This document shows positions 31,384 to 42,996 of a stretch of 64,000 nucleotides of DNA, piece after piece. The notes beneath the pieces were generated by a model. That model ran no database searches and was not told where the DNA came from. It saw only the letters and a list, made by a program, of their open reading frames with translations. Origin of the DNA: Ganoderma boninense (lineage: Eukaryota; Basidiomycota; Agaricomycetes; Polyporales; Polyporaceae); the NCBI GenBank assembly GCA_002900995.3, contig CM035306.1:496001-560000 (forward strand). Reading direction: 5' to 3'. Made by a program: the position numbers and the translations under genes. Each line of letters opens with the position of its first letter. The first letter of the stretch is position 1.

Positions 31384-33733
31384 TTAGCAGCGATCCCTCG
31401 ACGTCGTGTACCCAATGTCCACCCACGCGCGCATCCAGTCCCCATACCGGATCGTGAGCACGACCGACCTGAAAGCGGCGTCAGCCAGTGGGCACAAGGA
31501 CCAACGACAGCAAGAAGCGATCGTTGCGCAGCCACGCAAATCGGGGAGAGTGTGTGTGACGAGAGAAGGGGGGAGGGGGGGAGGGGTAAGGATCAGAGAC
31601 GCACGCGAAGCCCATCCATGCGACGAGCGCGAATAGTGCGTTGGTCGCGACGACCCCGACGGCGTCGATGAGCGGGAGAATCGCCGCGGTCGCGAACGCG
31701 GCCACGAGCGCGCGGAATGATCTGTGTATGTGGTAGCAGATTCATGAGCGCATGCTTGAAGCATCATAGCTAGCAGGGGAGCACTCACGCGCTGGCCGCG
31801 GTCGACTCGGCGCTGCGGTCGTGCAGGATGTCGACGAAGTACGATGCGGACGGCGTCAGCACGACGAGCAGCTGCGAACCTGTCAGCGAGGACTCTGCGG
31901 ACGAAGGGAGAGCGAGACGCCGCGACGCACCCCGACGCCGTTCATGAACAGACAGAGGACGATGAGGAGGATACCCGGGATCCCGGGCACGTAGCGCATC
32001 GTCAACGCCTCCGCGATGACGGACATGGGCACCAGGACCCCCGCGCCCCAGAGCGTGGCGTGGAGGCGGTCTTCGGGGACCCAGACGCCGCCGCGGCGCT
32101 CGCGGCGGAGGACGACGGCTCTGTCGGAGAGGTATCCGGCTAGAGGGGAGCCGACTGCAGGGGTCGTCGATGTTGAGCGGGTGACACGGTAGATAATTTG
32201 GGGGGTGGACTGGACTCACGGATGTTTCCGATGCCGAGGGGGATGAAGAAGGATCCTACGATGGCTTCGTTCGAGATGTTGAATGCCTTGCCCTGGTATG
32301 GTGTCAGGTCACAGTGTTCGGCGGAGAAGCGCTGGAAGGACTCACGATCGTGTATGACACAGGGACCATCATGACTGGATACGTATGCGTTAGCGGACTC
32401 AAACATGGCACCATCGCCAAGCGGGGACCTACCAAAGTCACATATCAAGGCAGTCGCACCCGCGATGCTCTAGAATCACATCAGCAGACATGAAGGTGGT
32501 AATAGGCCGCATCCTCGGAGACAGGAGTTACTGACCGGAAGGAGGACATTCGGACTGCGCAAGAGTGCAAGGCTAGCGAGGGGGTTCACCCCGCCCTTCG
32601 TCTTGTTGAGCTGCTCCGGGTCGAGAGTCTCTGGGAGCCACAGCGCGACGGGGACGAACGCAGACACGCCCATGACGAATAGGAACCACTGCGCATAGCG
32701 CCAGGACGCGTAGTGCGTCGCGAGCCCGCCGCAGAGCGGCGCGATCGCCGGCCCGACCATCGAAGCCTGTTCCGATGGAATTGAAAATGAGTCCGAGTCA
32801 TCGCCATCGGAGAAGTTGAAAGTCAAGGGGAGGGACTCACCCCAACGAATATGCCCATGGCGTATCCTCGTTCCTCGAGCCGGTAGATGTCGCCGATGAC
32901 CCCGGCACCGATAGACATCCCGCTGGAGGCACCGAATGCTTGGACGACGCGCCAGAACATAAGCGTTGGCACGCTATGTGAGTTCGCGACTCCGATTGAG
33001 CCTAGGCAGAGGCATGGCAGGGACCTTAGGAACACGAAGCGACGGCCATCTATGATCATGGGCAGTGGTCAGAGAGCTCAGGCCATCAGCAACACTACCA
33101 TGTCCTTGGGAGGCCGCTGGGCTTCCCTGGTGTCCTGAAGAAGCGTCCTAAATCGTTCTAAGCCATTAAAGGCACTAAGTTGGCTGCTGACTTAGAGCCT
33201 GAAGCTTCCGAAGGGTCCTGAGGCTGCTTCTCCAGGCACTCAGGGTCGTCCAGGAGCACTTAAGAAGGTGTGGAGATACTGATGCTAGAAAAAAAGGAGG
33301 CTTGTTTACTTACATGTGCTGGAATATGTCGCCCAGATGAGGCCGCCGAGGGCGGTCGTTGCGAGGGAGAGGCTTACTGCGAAGCTATTCGGATGTGAGG
33401 ACGGATATGAACGGTATGCTCTACGGCAGGAGTTAACAGCGATACCTGATCACCGATCCAGAAGTTCCAAGGTCCTTGGAGATCTCAGGGATGGAGGGTA
33501 AAAACGACCCAGAGGCCAAGACTGCTCAATGTCATTCAGTAACGCTGATACGAGTCCATATGGACATAGCTCGAGTAGGCGTACTCACAGGGTATCACAG
33601 CAGCGTAGCTGATGAGAGCCACGATCGTGCGTTTTTGGGAGGGAGAAAAGCGTTGGTAGAGCAGCTCATGCTTCAAGATCTCCGGATTTGTTGGAGGGGT
33701 GGCAAGGAGTGGGGTCTCCTCTGTCGACGCCAT
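31384..33733 (-). CDS. MFS drug:H+ antiporter-type transporter (tandem copy 2)
   Basis: Close paralogue of the gene at 28196-30373, in the same orientation. The start is at 33733; the N-terminus (STEETPLL) has a short insertion before ILKHEL. Conserved blocks are QRFSPSQKRTIVALISYAAV, VVQAFGASSGMSIGAGVIGD, GPAIAPLCGGLATHYASWRY, LPETLDPEQLNKTK, GSPLAGYLSDRAV and the end WVDIGYTTSRDRC. The central loop after NKTK is shorter than in copy 1. The intron before GRRFVFLRS is 264 nt (33050-33313) against 87 nt in copy 1, so about 180 nt was gained or lost. All exons I can follow are open. Confidence 0.88.
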
Positions 33734-34273
33734 ATCCGCCGCTTCTACGTATACACGAAACCGGAAACGATCCTCGACGGCGGTGGTGGTGGCGAGTGTT
33801 GAACGTTGAATGACGGCTGAAGCTGGACGATGGAAAGGTGTTTGCCCCCAAGCGGTGACTTCGAGTCATCGTGACGTATCAGGGCAGTTTATCGTGACCC
33901 CTGGGGAATCCCTTGAGAACCTGTTTGTCAGCGCACTGCACACACCGGTAAGTATATCCTTCAAGTTCAGATTCAGCTAGGCGACATGCCATGTTTTGGA
34001 ATGGCACGCAGACTCAGCATTTCAATCAACAAGTCTTCAGACGTGATTGGAGGACATCTTGTTTCCCTGGGCCTGAGCGAGGAGGCGGATAGCCGTCATC
34101 AAGTTGAATGAGAAAATGAGTCGCGCTGGTTGGTTCAACCTCCTCCACAGGTGGTCCGGTCTCGGACCGAGGTCATTCTCGGTCGATCGGTCCGAATCAG
34201 ACGCCAACCCAAGAGTACATACGCAACGGGCCAGGGGACGAACGTACGTAACAACAACAACGACCTGTATTTA
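33734..34273. other. Intergenic region
   Basis: Upstream region of the second MFS gene; no gene is seen. Confidence 0.4.
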
Positions 34274-34505
34274 CAGGTGGTTGCAAAACGATAGGCCCCT
34301 CACGCGCCCATTACGCGTACGGCGGCCCAACGGCGGACGTCGAGATTTGGGCTCCAGACGGTGATGTCCGCGGGTCGGTGAGTGGAGACTCGGCGGAGGG
34401 AGCGCAGCCGGAAGGCCCACTGGCATCATCATCCAGACCCCGAATTTTGATGTCCGCTGTACACGCAATGGGCGTTCGAGGTGCCTATGGTTTTGCAACC
34501 AGCTG
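34274..34505. mobile_element. 232-bp MITE with TA target duplication
   Basis: The ends are inverted over about 50 bp with scattered mismatches: CAGGTGGTTGCAAAACG on the left and CAGCTGGTTGCAAAACC read inward on the right, followed by CGCCCATT and GTAC blocks in both. The element is flanked by TA on each side (34272-34273 and 34506-34507). It has no coding capacity. TA duplication and CAG-type ends fit a Tc1/mariner (pogo-like) non-autonomous element. Confidence 0.75.
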
Positions 34506-34771
34506 TAACGCATAACGAACGAGCACCTTCACGGCCCCTAATGTCACATACACGCGTTTTATTGTCATGCTGATCACTTTTCGTCGTTTACCAGGGAACA
34601 TGATACTGACTCGAATACAATCATTGTACGGCCGTTTACCGCTCGCCTTGATAGCTCTTCGGTTTCGCTCTTCACACAGGGACAGCGAACTCAAAGGTGT
34701 CGCAACTCGGAAACTCGGTCATTAACAGAGCGTAAAGTAACAAATCAACCGAACAACCGAAGCACCACTGT

Positions 34772-35227
34772 CTAGAGAGAAATAGGCACGCAGCCGAGCG
34801 AGACGAGGCCACCCTGTTACACGGACATGGTCAGCTATGTCCCCTTCGCTTCGAGTGGGGAGAAAAGATACTCACGACGTTGTTGTTCTGGCAGCACACA
34901 GGCGACGCCGAGCACGAGTTGCCCGCACCAACGCCGATCACGGAGAGCGGCGAGCACCCGAGGCCGATCTGGCCCGTGATGTCCTGCAGGTTGAGGCCGA
35001 GTGCGGTCAACAGCGCCGAGCTGGAGGCGGACTTGGACTGCAACGGTGGAATAGGGAATATTGTCAGTAAACGACAGTGGCCTGACTCAGAGCATGGTAG
35101 AGAGGGTGGTAATGCGCACATCCTCCACGTGGTTGCAGCACTGCATGGAGCCCGTGTTGCAGTTGTCAGCGGCGGCCGCAAGGACAGCGAAGGCGAGGGT
35201 GGAGACAGCGACGATGCGGGAGAACAT
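34772..35227 (-). CDS. Class I hydrophobin (copy 2)
   Basis: Secreted class I hydrophobin of 103 residues in three exons: 35120-35227, 34876-35037 and 34772-34813. The signal peptide is FSRIVAVSTLAFAVLAAAA. Cysteine pattern elements are CNTGSMQCC, IGLGCSPLSVIGVGAGNSC and SPVCCQNNNV, and the last exon encodes LVSLGCVPISL. Exon 2 (54 codons) and exon 3 (14 codons with stop) have the same lengths and phases as in the hydrophobin at 26403-26900, which proves common origin. The central loop is more polar and Asn-containing than in copy 1, closer to typical wall hydrophobins. Confidence 0.95.
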
Positions 35228-36239
35228 GGTGTTAAGATAAGTTCAAGAGTGGGGGTAAGATTGAAGTAGAGGTTTTTGAAGACGAGTGGAGAGGTGAGTG
35301 CGCTGGAGTGGTGCTGACCCTCTTCCTCGCAGTCCCTTCGCCTTATATGCGTCCCGGAGAGGCCCGTGCGCTGTGCTTCACCAGGCGACGGCACGCCCAC
35401 CGCCGCGCACTTCTTGCCTGCTGTTCGACGCTCCGAATCCCGATTGGATGCTCACCGAACGTAGCCGTCGGCGCGGCCAAATTTGGAGCGGGGCGCGCGT
35501 CGGCTGCGACTCGGATGTTTATTTGGGGAGGCGCGGCTGGACGCGGGGCGCTGTACGTCAACGGGCCAACGGGTCAACTTTGGATTCGGCTTGGTGAGCT
35601 CTTCAAACGTCGCAGAATATTAATGCCGAGGACTGAGGCGCACCTTGTGGCATCGACACTGGACACGCTTAGTTTCATGCTCGCTGGTGCCGGCCGGCGT
35701 GGTAGCCGTGCAGCTTGCGTGGCGAACAGTTAAAAATGACTGGTATGCCGATCAGGATGCTTCGATGCGAGCGACGTGATTTACGACGCTGGGTCTAAGC
35801 CTTGTTGCATCCTGAGGCTGGGCGTGCTTGCATCGGCCCTATCCGAGCGAGCGGCATTGGTGATACTTATTGTAGGCCTGGTGCCAGTTGCATAGAAACC
35901 AGCCGTGCATATTGGCCACTTTACTTACACGACTACCTCTGGCAGCGCGACCGCTTTGAACGGGCTTGGGTACTTGCTTAGGGTGCGGGGAGGAGGAGGG
36001 CGGGGATATGGTACAGGCTTGAAGCTAGCTGCGGGCGCTCCATCGGCTGCACCTCTCCTCCGGCGTTACCCGAATGGGCGTTAAAACTCGGCGCTCAACG
36101 CACCATGCAATATTCGACCTTTACCTGAGGCTAATACCTCTACTTACACCGTAGTGACTGTGCACCCCCGGAACGTGGATGCTTGAGTGTATGCGCATAC
36201 TAATAATGTATAAGGTCTTTCCACAGCCAGGATAGCCTC
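35228..36239. other. Intergenic region upstream of hydrophobin 2
   Basis: It contains the hydrophobin 2 promoter. Beyond about 35450 no gene is supported. Confidence 0.45.
35342..35349 (-). promoter_or_regulatory. TATA box of hydrophobin 2
   Basis: The minus strand reads GCATATAAGG about 115-122 bp before the start codon. Immediately upstream of it lies CCCGTGCGCTGTG (as read on the plus strand), also found at the same place in hydrophobin 1. Confidence 0.6.
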
Positions 36240-37937
36240 CCGCGGGCACTTTCCAGCATGCCTGACCTCAACTTGCGTCCAAGAACGACTCGGATCTCTC
36301 CCACTGAAAGCCATGATGTCGCGGCTCGACGGGTCTTCTCCTCCTCCAGGGCCCTGAGTTGCAACAAGGACAGTTCAGCATTGGAGGCTACTTGTTGTGA
36401 AAGAGTGAGGTCTAACCTTATTTCATCCTCTTCGCATACTCATCCGTCAATGTAGTCTCTCGTTAACGTTCCTTCCACGCTCCGGACGTCGACAGGAATC
36501 GATGTTTTGCATGGGGAAATGCGAGCTGGTCCGCCTTTATCATCACGGCACTATCTCAGCTCCTCATCACGAAGTGTCACTCATGTCAAGAACGCACCGG
36601 AGAACCCTCGGTATTGATGCGGCGGACCGCTGCCAAGTACTCGTCGGACTGCTTCTCGAGCTGGAGATCGTTATTAGTGGTGAGTCTTCAGATTCTATTG
36701 TACCATGCTTGGCTCCACATCCGCGCTGTGATCTCCACGTACTTGAGACGTAACCTCAGAGAACACAGCATGAAGCAGTTCCGCCTGCGTTTTGAGGTCT
36801 TCGCAGATGCGTTGTAGCGTATTGCGGATGTCTCGTTGGTTTCGCTCGAGCCCGTCTGCCCATGCCTTTGCGTCCAACAATTTTCGATCTTCTGTACCAG
36901 GCTGCTCGTCTGGGATACCTGCATGTTTATGATATCCAAGCTCATCAATCTTCTCCCATGCAGCGTTCACTGAAACACGAACCTAGTATGTGTTGCTGTC
37001 GGAGCCACGAGACTAGTTTCCCTGGATCCCACTCCCATGCCACTACAAAATCCCCGGCACGCTTTTTGATCCACGAAATGCACTGCATATAGGGTGACTC
37101 CGGCTCAGTCGTAAAATTCGGGACCGTGGGCTGGGGGCCTGCTCTCGTTATGATTCCCCGGCCACCCTCACGCTGCATCCCGAGCCTTTGAGAGGATAGG
37201 CACTCCCCAGTGGCAATATCTTGGTCTGGCTCATGTTCGCACAGATTCTGCAGGGCGGGGTCGTCGTCCTGGGGTTGACTGACGACTTGGTGCACTCGTG
37301 CACCCTCGACCTCGCTTCTGGCCCCAGCTATGCGGGCGTCGAACGAGCGGTCGATGTCCCCTCCTGTCACATTGAAGAGCTCTCCGAGACGGGTGAAATC
37401 CGGACTCTGATCGATGGCGAGCGTCGCGAGTTTCTGTCACAAGAAATGTCGGCGTCAGGCCCGCTGACAATGGCGCACTCTGCAGGCTCGGACTCGCCTC
37501 CTTCAACCTGGCAAGTCCGCAGACCGTGTTGTCGGTCTCAAGGAGGGGTGTAGCGCGCGCCTCCTTTTGTATAGCCAGATAAACTGAACATGGTGGTGGT
37601 AAGCGAAAGGGCGTCCACTAGATTCCATCGCGCACGCTACTCACAGCGAATCAAACCAGCGAGCTTGATGGCGTTATTCTCCGACGTACGGAGCACGCGA
37701 TCGTATTCCTGGCGGGCGTCCAAGTCCGCGAGCCTCAGGTGCGCACGCCCCGATGGCATTCAGACTCGTTTTGCTTACCTCGCAATACTCCGTCCAGTGA
37801 TATATCGCGCCAATGTCCTCTGGCTCTACCAGGCATTCTTTCAGCACCATCTTGCAGTGCGCCAACTCGTTGCATAGGCGTTCGGCGGTGCTGTTCAACT
37901 TCGCGACGTCTTTCACGAATTCCGGCACTATGAGCTG
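36240..37937 (-). CDS. Unrecognised coiled-coil protein, many exons
   Basis: No known family is recognised. Consecutive minus-strand exons with plausible splice sites can be followed. One from about 37937 begins LIVPEFVKDVAKLNSTAERL after a CTGACTCACCAG acceptor. One near 37740 has LADLDARQEYDRVL, one near 37440 has KLATLAIDQSPDFTRLGELF, and one near 37090 has WIKKRAGDFVVAWEWDPGKL. Later exons have KAWADGLERNQRDIRNTL near 36850, DLQLEKQSDEYLAAVRRI near 36660 and AELSLLQLRALEEEKTRRA near 36370. The sequence is rich in heptad-like Leu/Glu/Lys patterns, so a coiled coil is likely. Ends and exact joins are not certain. It stands head to head with another helical gene at 38805. Confidence 0.45.
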
Positions 37938-38804
37938 GTGAGTCAGTCCTCTCCGGGGTCCATGAGGGGGTTGTTCCATCTCTGCGCGGGCTGCAGCGGG
38001 CGGATCGCGAAGGGGGAAGGGGGGGGGGAGGTCAGGAGCATCGTATGCCTGTACGCGAGATCCCCAGAGCCTGAAGGGCACAATGCATTCTGCCGCTAAG
38101 CAGCTGAGAAGCAAACCTAACCACTACGCCGCTCAAGGTTCGATGACCTTCGCATTCAAAACACAATTCAGAGTCGCGATCTGCCTAGATTTGAGCAGAT
38201 AATGGCCTTGGGTTGTACGTCACCATCGCAACCCTCACTGTCAGTAAGTTAGCGGGATGTGTTCTATCGTGCTCTTCCGTGGCTGACTGCCTCGTCATAT
38301 GTCCAAGACAGGCTTACGAAAGTCATGGGCCAAGGCACACTCACGTCGAGCTCCCAGTCTGGGACGGAAGCACTGCGTAAACCTTGTACATCCGCAGACC
38401 GAAGAGCATTCTGTGCCGTGCTGACAGGAGCGGAGATGGACGAGGCAGCGCCGCAGAATTTTGCTTCTTGTGTGCTGTGGGTCCCGCGCGAGCAAGCGTG
38501 GTCGCTGCGGTAACGTCGCTGGCTTCTATGCGATCGTCGACGCCCTTGTGTCCCGCTCTGGGCCAGCCAGCGCGGGCATTTTGCACCTTACGAGGACGAG
38601 CGTGCACGTAGGTGAGCTCGGTCGTTGGTACGGATCTTGCAAGGGGTGCGCCCGTCATGGGCATGCAGCACGCAACTCGATAGGGTTCCTGTCCAAGTCG
38701 GGGCGTACAGATGCGGTCCGATGGTGCTTCTTTGCTCAGTTTAAATGGGGGCCCTCTCGGCCTGAGTCGTGCACTCTCCACCCCTTCCGTCCCCCTCCTC
38801 CACC
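37938..38804. other. Divergent intergenic region
   Basis: It may hold upstream exons of the minus-strand coiled-coil gene and the promoter of the plus-strand gene. No exon could be fixed. Confidence 0.35.
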
Positions 38805-40514
38805 ATGCAGACCGGTGCAGAGCGCCCTACATCCAGTCCATTCGGTGCATCCACGACGGTCGACGATGCGGGCCAGGGAAGCGCTAGCGGTGTTGGCAAT
38901 GCCGGCGGCGCAACCGAACAGCCTCGCCAGGACAACCCTGTGTTGCGACTTCGGACTGGTGCTCAGCGGACCAGAGAGAACATCGTCGACCTCACGCACT
39001 CGATCAGAACCATCCGCACGAATTTCGGTTCCGTGTTCGACGTGCTCCTCAAAATCGACCGAGAAGAGTTCACCACCCAGACAGGCCGAGTTCTCAGGCT
39101 GCGTCCGACATGGCGCGAGCACGCGGACGTACGTGCTGCATTGGCTAGTGCAACGGCCCCGTGAAATGGAAATGACAAACGTCGCGGCAGAGGTTCGAGG
39201 ACATCATCAAGCGCAGCTGCGAAACCGCCGTCGACGCATCGTCGATGATGAAACGTGAGCTGCTTCAAGGGGTGCGGGGCTCCGAGTCGTCCACAGGCTG
39301 TATTCACCATTCTGTGGACAGACTACATAGCCATCCTTGGCCAACTCACCGGCGCGGATCCAGCCAAGCTGAAGGACCTCAAAGCCAAGATTCAGTATTT
39401 TCTGAACGTAAGTCCCCCGGCGCGCGAGCCTCCGAGAGCGAGGGGACTGATCGTGGCATACGAACGAAAAGAAACTGGAGAGAAAGGTCCGGGATGCGGA
39501 CGAGATGGAAAGGGACTTGAGGGGGCTCGTCGACGATATTCGTTCGTTCGGCAGGAGCGACCTCGAGAACGCCCCTGACCGAGTATGCACGCTGTTGGAT
39601 GAAGAGCTCCAGTCTGTTCAAAACAAAATGCAGTCCCTGGACAACAGGCTTGAGATGCGAGTTACATATCCTTGCGATCTCATTCGGCTTCATTGCTAAT
39701 TCCGTGTCCAGCGTGTCAGCGCAAGTAAGTTGTATAGTCTCTTGTGGGCATATCCCTGAATTGAATCGACGTTGGAGATGAAAACGGGCAAGCGATGATG
39801 GTTGGGAGTTGGTGTTGTCAGTTTCTTTGCGCTGCTTGCGCTGGGATTGCTTGCTCCAGCCGCGGTGCGTTTTTATGATATTCGACGAAGAATGTTTCCC
39901 GAGTCACTGATCCTTCGCGGCTGTGACAAGTTTGCTAACACGGCCGGTGTAGTTGGTATTGGGGTTTATGCTGAATATGTAGTCAAGCACTGGCAGGAAT
40001 GAGGTCAGTCACGGTCAAACCATCGGACATGTCATATCTCCATAGAATGGCAAACATGACATTCGTTTTACAGACCTCGCGGCCAAAAAGGTCGAGACCT
40101 CTTTACGATAGAGTCAGGTCACTGACCACATGGAAGGGTGCAAGAACGACCTCAGGAAGACACAACAGGACGTAATGGGCGTCGCGGATAAGATCGCTAC
40201 CATAGGGACTATATGCAGATATGTGAGTAGCCTACACTGTTGAACTTGGAACCTATCTTGCATCCTAAAGCTCCACCAGCTTCAGATGGATATGCGCACC
40301 CTCGTCGAGGACATCAGTAATGCGGTTGGTCCAACGACGGACGCCGAGGCTGACCTATCGGTGAGTGGCTTTATGAGTGCGCATATTACAACCATTTCTA
40401 ATAAGGCCTAAATAGTACATGCCGTATCTCGAGATATCGCGCGAGGTGTACGAACGGCTCTCGGAGTATTTGGACCTCTATGCAAGGGCTGATATTTGCT
40501 TCGACGTTGACTAG
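38805..40514 (+). pseudogene. Helical protein with one membrane segment, probably decaying
   Basis: Family not recognised. Exons with matching phases are 38805-39128, 39191-39254, 39322-39407, 39472-39660, a 13-nt exon 39712-39724, then one from 39809. They encode a polar N-terminus, amphipathic helices (LWTDYIAILGQL or HYIAILGQLTGADPAKL, EMERDLRGLVDDIRSFG, LQSVQNKMQSLDNRL) and a hydrophobic segment (SFFALLALGLLAPAA). Further helical pieces follow at about 40090-40210 (TQQDVMGVADKI) and 40290-40514 (EVYERLSEYLDLYA, stop at 40512). However, both ways of continuing after the hydrophobic segment meet stops (near 39985-40002), and another stop lies in frame at about 40108. Either the locus is decaying or the splicing is unusual. 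Helical bundles with one hydrophobic hairpin occur in membrane-acting proteins, but no function is assigned. Confidence 0.45.
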
Positions 40515-41111
40515 AGGACCGCACATATGGCTCCGTGGCCTATTATAAATCCAGAAAACAGCGTCCCTGAATCTATTCGACATTATTCACAGTGATCGTG
40601 ACGTGTTTGTGCATTAGCATGGTTCTCTGTCTGCCACGCACTCTTGCACGAAGAGTATGATCCTTCAATGCATGCATAAAACCAGGCATGCGCGTGATTA
40701 TTAGTACCTGAAGTGTCCACCACGTCGCAGTCTCATGGCCCCACTGGAATACCAGCCCTAACTGGTGATCGATCTGACCCTCGGGTCCAGGTTTCTGAGG
40801 TAGGGAGTAAGGCAGACTCCTGTGTATTTCACCAGCAGCGCCCCGGGCTCATCAAAAACTTGTGCATGAATTGTGAAGGGAGTCGGTCGATACAAAGCCA
40901 CGCAGGGTGAGAGATCCGCACGCGTCAGGCTAGCAAGAATCCAATTTCCGAGTGCCTGTCCGTAGAGCACTTCGAAGCGGGGTTCATGACCCAGAGCAGT
41001 ATTCCTCAACGTTACAGGGTCCAATATTGCTGTGAGCGCAACGCCACACCGCGGGAGACCGTTACGGCGGTTCCCGATCTTTGAAAGAGAAGCAGGGAGC
41101 TACTTGCGGAC
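40515..41111. other. Intergenic region
   Basis: Between the decayed helical gene and the 3' side of the membrane protein gene. Nothing recognised. Confidence 0.4.
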
Positions 41112-42996
41112 TCAGCGGACCACAAACAAGCATGAGTAGTCGCGGTGTTCTACTATCATCAACAGACGCGGGGAAACACTGGTAATGCAGGGGACGTCGG
41201 CGATCAGTATAGTAATATCAAGGCTTCTCCCTAGCCGATGCGACAGCAACGCGATTTGCCTCACAAGGCGTATCGACTGCACTTCGTCCGTCTCCTTGGG
41301 TATTCGACGCCGCTCCACTCTCCGTATCTGTCGGAATCTAATACCTCCGTAGTCAGACAAAGAATATTCAAATGGCTGAAATATACATACACCTACTCGG
41401 ATTGGCGTGCTTAGACCCCAAGCCAAATTCGAGAGTCGATTGGTAGAGAACCCGGTCACAGGACTGCCTTGCAATTCAGCCCGCCCGTTCCTGAGTGGAC
41501 AATCGATCAGCTTGAGATGGAACCTACGCGCGCCATCGAATGTGAACACGTCGCACAGTGTGACAAACAACGAGATGACATAAAGCTTCCCCAGAATGGC
41601 CTGGAAAGTCAGGTCCCAATAATTCTCATCAACCTGTAGACCGTGTGATTACATGCACTATTCCGGGAGCCAGAAGATGAAGGACGCACAAGCGTTAGGT
41701 ACGTGACAACCGTTAGGATTGCACATATACAGGGCGGGAGAGCTGCCTCCCATATCAGTACAGTGAGCCGTCGCAGAATCTGTGCATTCCATGTCAGCGA
41801 AGTCGACAGTGTAGTTATGTTACTCGAAACAGGAACTGACTCGGCGGAACCTCGAAGATGTGACATGTTGTTTCGAATGAGCGAGGTACGTGAGTACTAG
41901 TCCCCAGTCATAGTCTCAGAAGCTCCACGGTGCAAATAAGCTGGGCACTCACATATACCAGTCACGAGCACATCGAGCACTGGAAAGGTAATGATGAGGA
42001 AATGCTGGTCATCGTAAGGGAAGATGACGGACATGCGGAGCTTGTAAGACTGAGAACAACTAGAATATCCGTGCCATTAGCTCGCTGTCGCGTTGACCAT
42101 GGAATTTGAGAGATCGGTCGCACAAGTGATATTAATCTACCCACAAATCTCAGCTTGGAAATAATGCACGAGGAGGTTCAAATAAGCAACATACTGGAAC
42201 CTTAGGGAGGGTGCCTTCGTCAACTTGCACTATGCCGAAGTGTGACTGGAATGTTTCAACAGTGACCATGATGCCGGCAATTGTTGACGTTAGCAAGAGC
42301 AGTAGTAACGTAGCCTGGTCACGATGAGCCCGTGTGTCGTGCGGCGAGGATCAATCGACGACGAACTAGAACGTAGCGATTATGGTTGATGAGCTAAAGG
42401 CATGCGTCTAGTCAGAACACTAAATGAGGTGCAAACTCCATGCTGCTGAAAGCGTACAGTCCAACACCTCCATATAAGGAACGCTTGCACGGGCGCCGCC
42501 ATCGAAACGGTCTATGAAAGGGCATCAGTCTCCGAGATGTACGAAGGCATTGTCGTCATGATGGAAGATACTCACGAGCGTAGACTGGATCTTATCCGCC
42601 CAAACAAAGTCCACGCTGCTGTACTGAAATCCGGGTTTGCTATCTGTTAAGAGTCGAAGAGGACAATGAAGCTTACCCAGTTCCCAAAGTTATCCACAAA
42701 CGTCCGCCACGACGTGTAAAAGCTGAAGGACGTCTGCAGGCTATGTCCGGCGAAGGACCGACAAACGATGGGCATCGGTTGGGGAGAATGGAATAGGACG
42801 AGGCTCACAACGCAATGCTCGTGACAAAAGATACCACTGCGCGGACCATTCCGAGCTCCCTCTCCGCACGCTCCCAGAACGTTAACGATTGATTGATCAA
42901 GATACCTGTCTGAACAGACTCAAGGGTGAGGCTGACGAGGGCTGGACCGATGTACATCCCCGGATGCGCCTCCAGACCCTCGAGCGAGAGCGGCAT
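41112..42996 (-). CDS. DUF6534-like seven-helix membrane protein
   Basis: Integral membrane protein of the large basidiomycete family annotated with DUF6534; its molecular role is not established. The first ATG is at 42996 (PLSLEGLEAHPGMYIGPAL); the frame is open a few codons upstream without an ATG. Many small exons follow. They include LMVRAVVSF-type helix 1-2 residues near 42830, LLLLLTSTIAGIMVTVETF near 42290, MSVIFPYDDQHFLIITF near 42000 and ILRRLTVLIWEAALPPCICA near 41760. The conserved late motif FQAILGKLYVISLFVTL is near 41590. The order and the ILxRLTxLIWEAALPP and GKLYVxSL motifs are diagnostic. The exact 3' end is uncertain; the frame runs to a stop at 41112, but the last part may be intronic. 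Confidence 0.7.
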
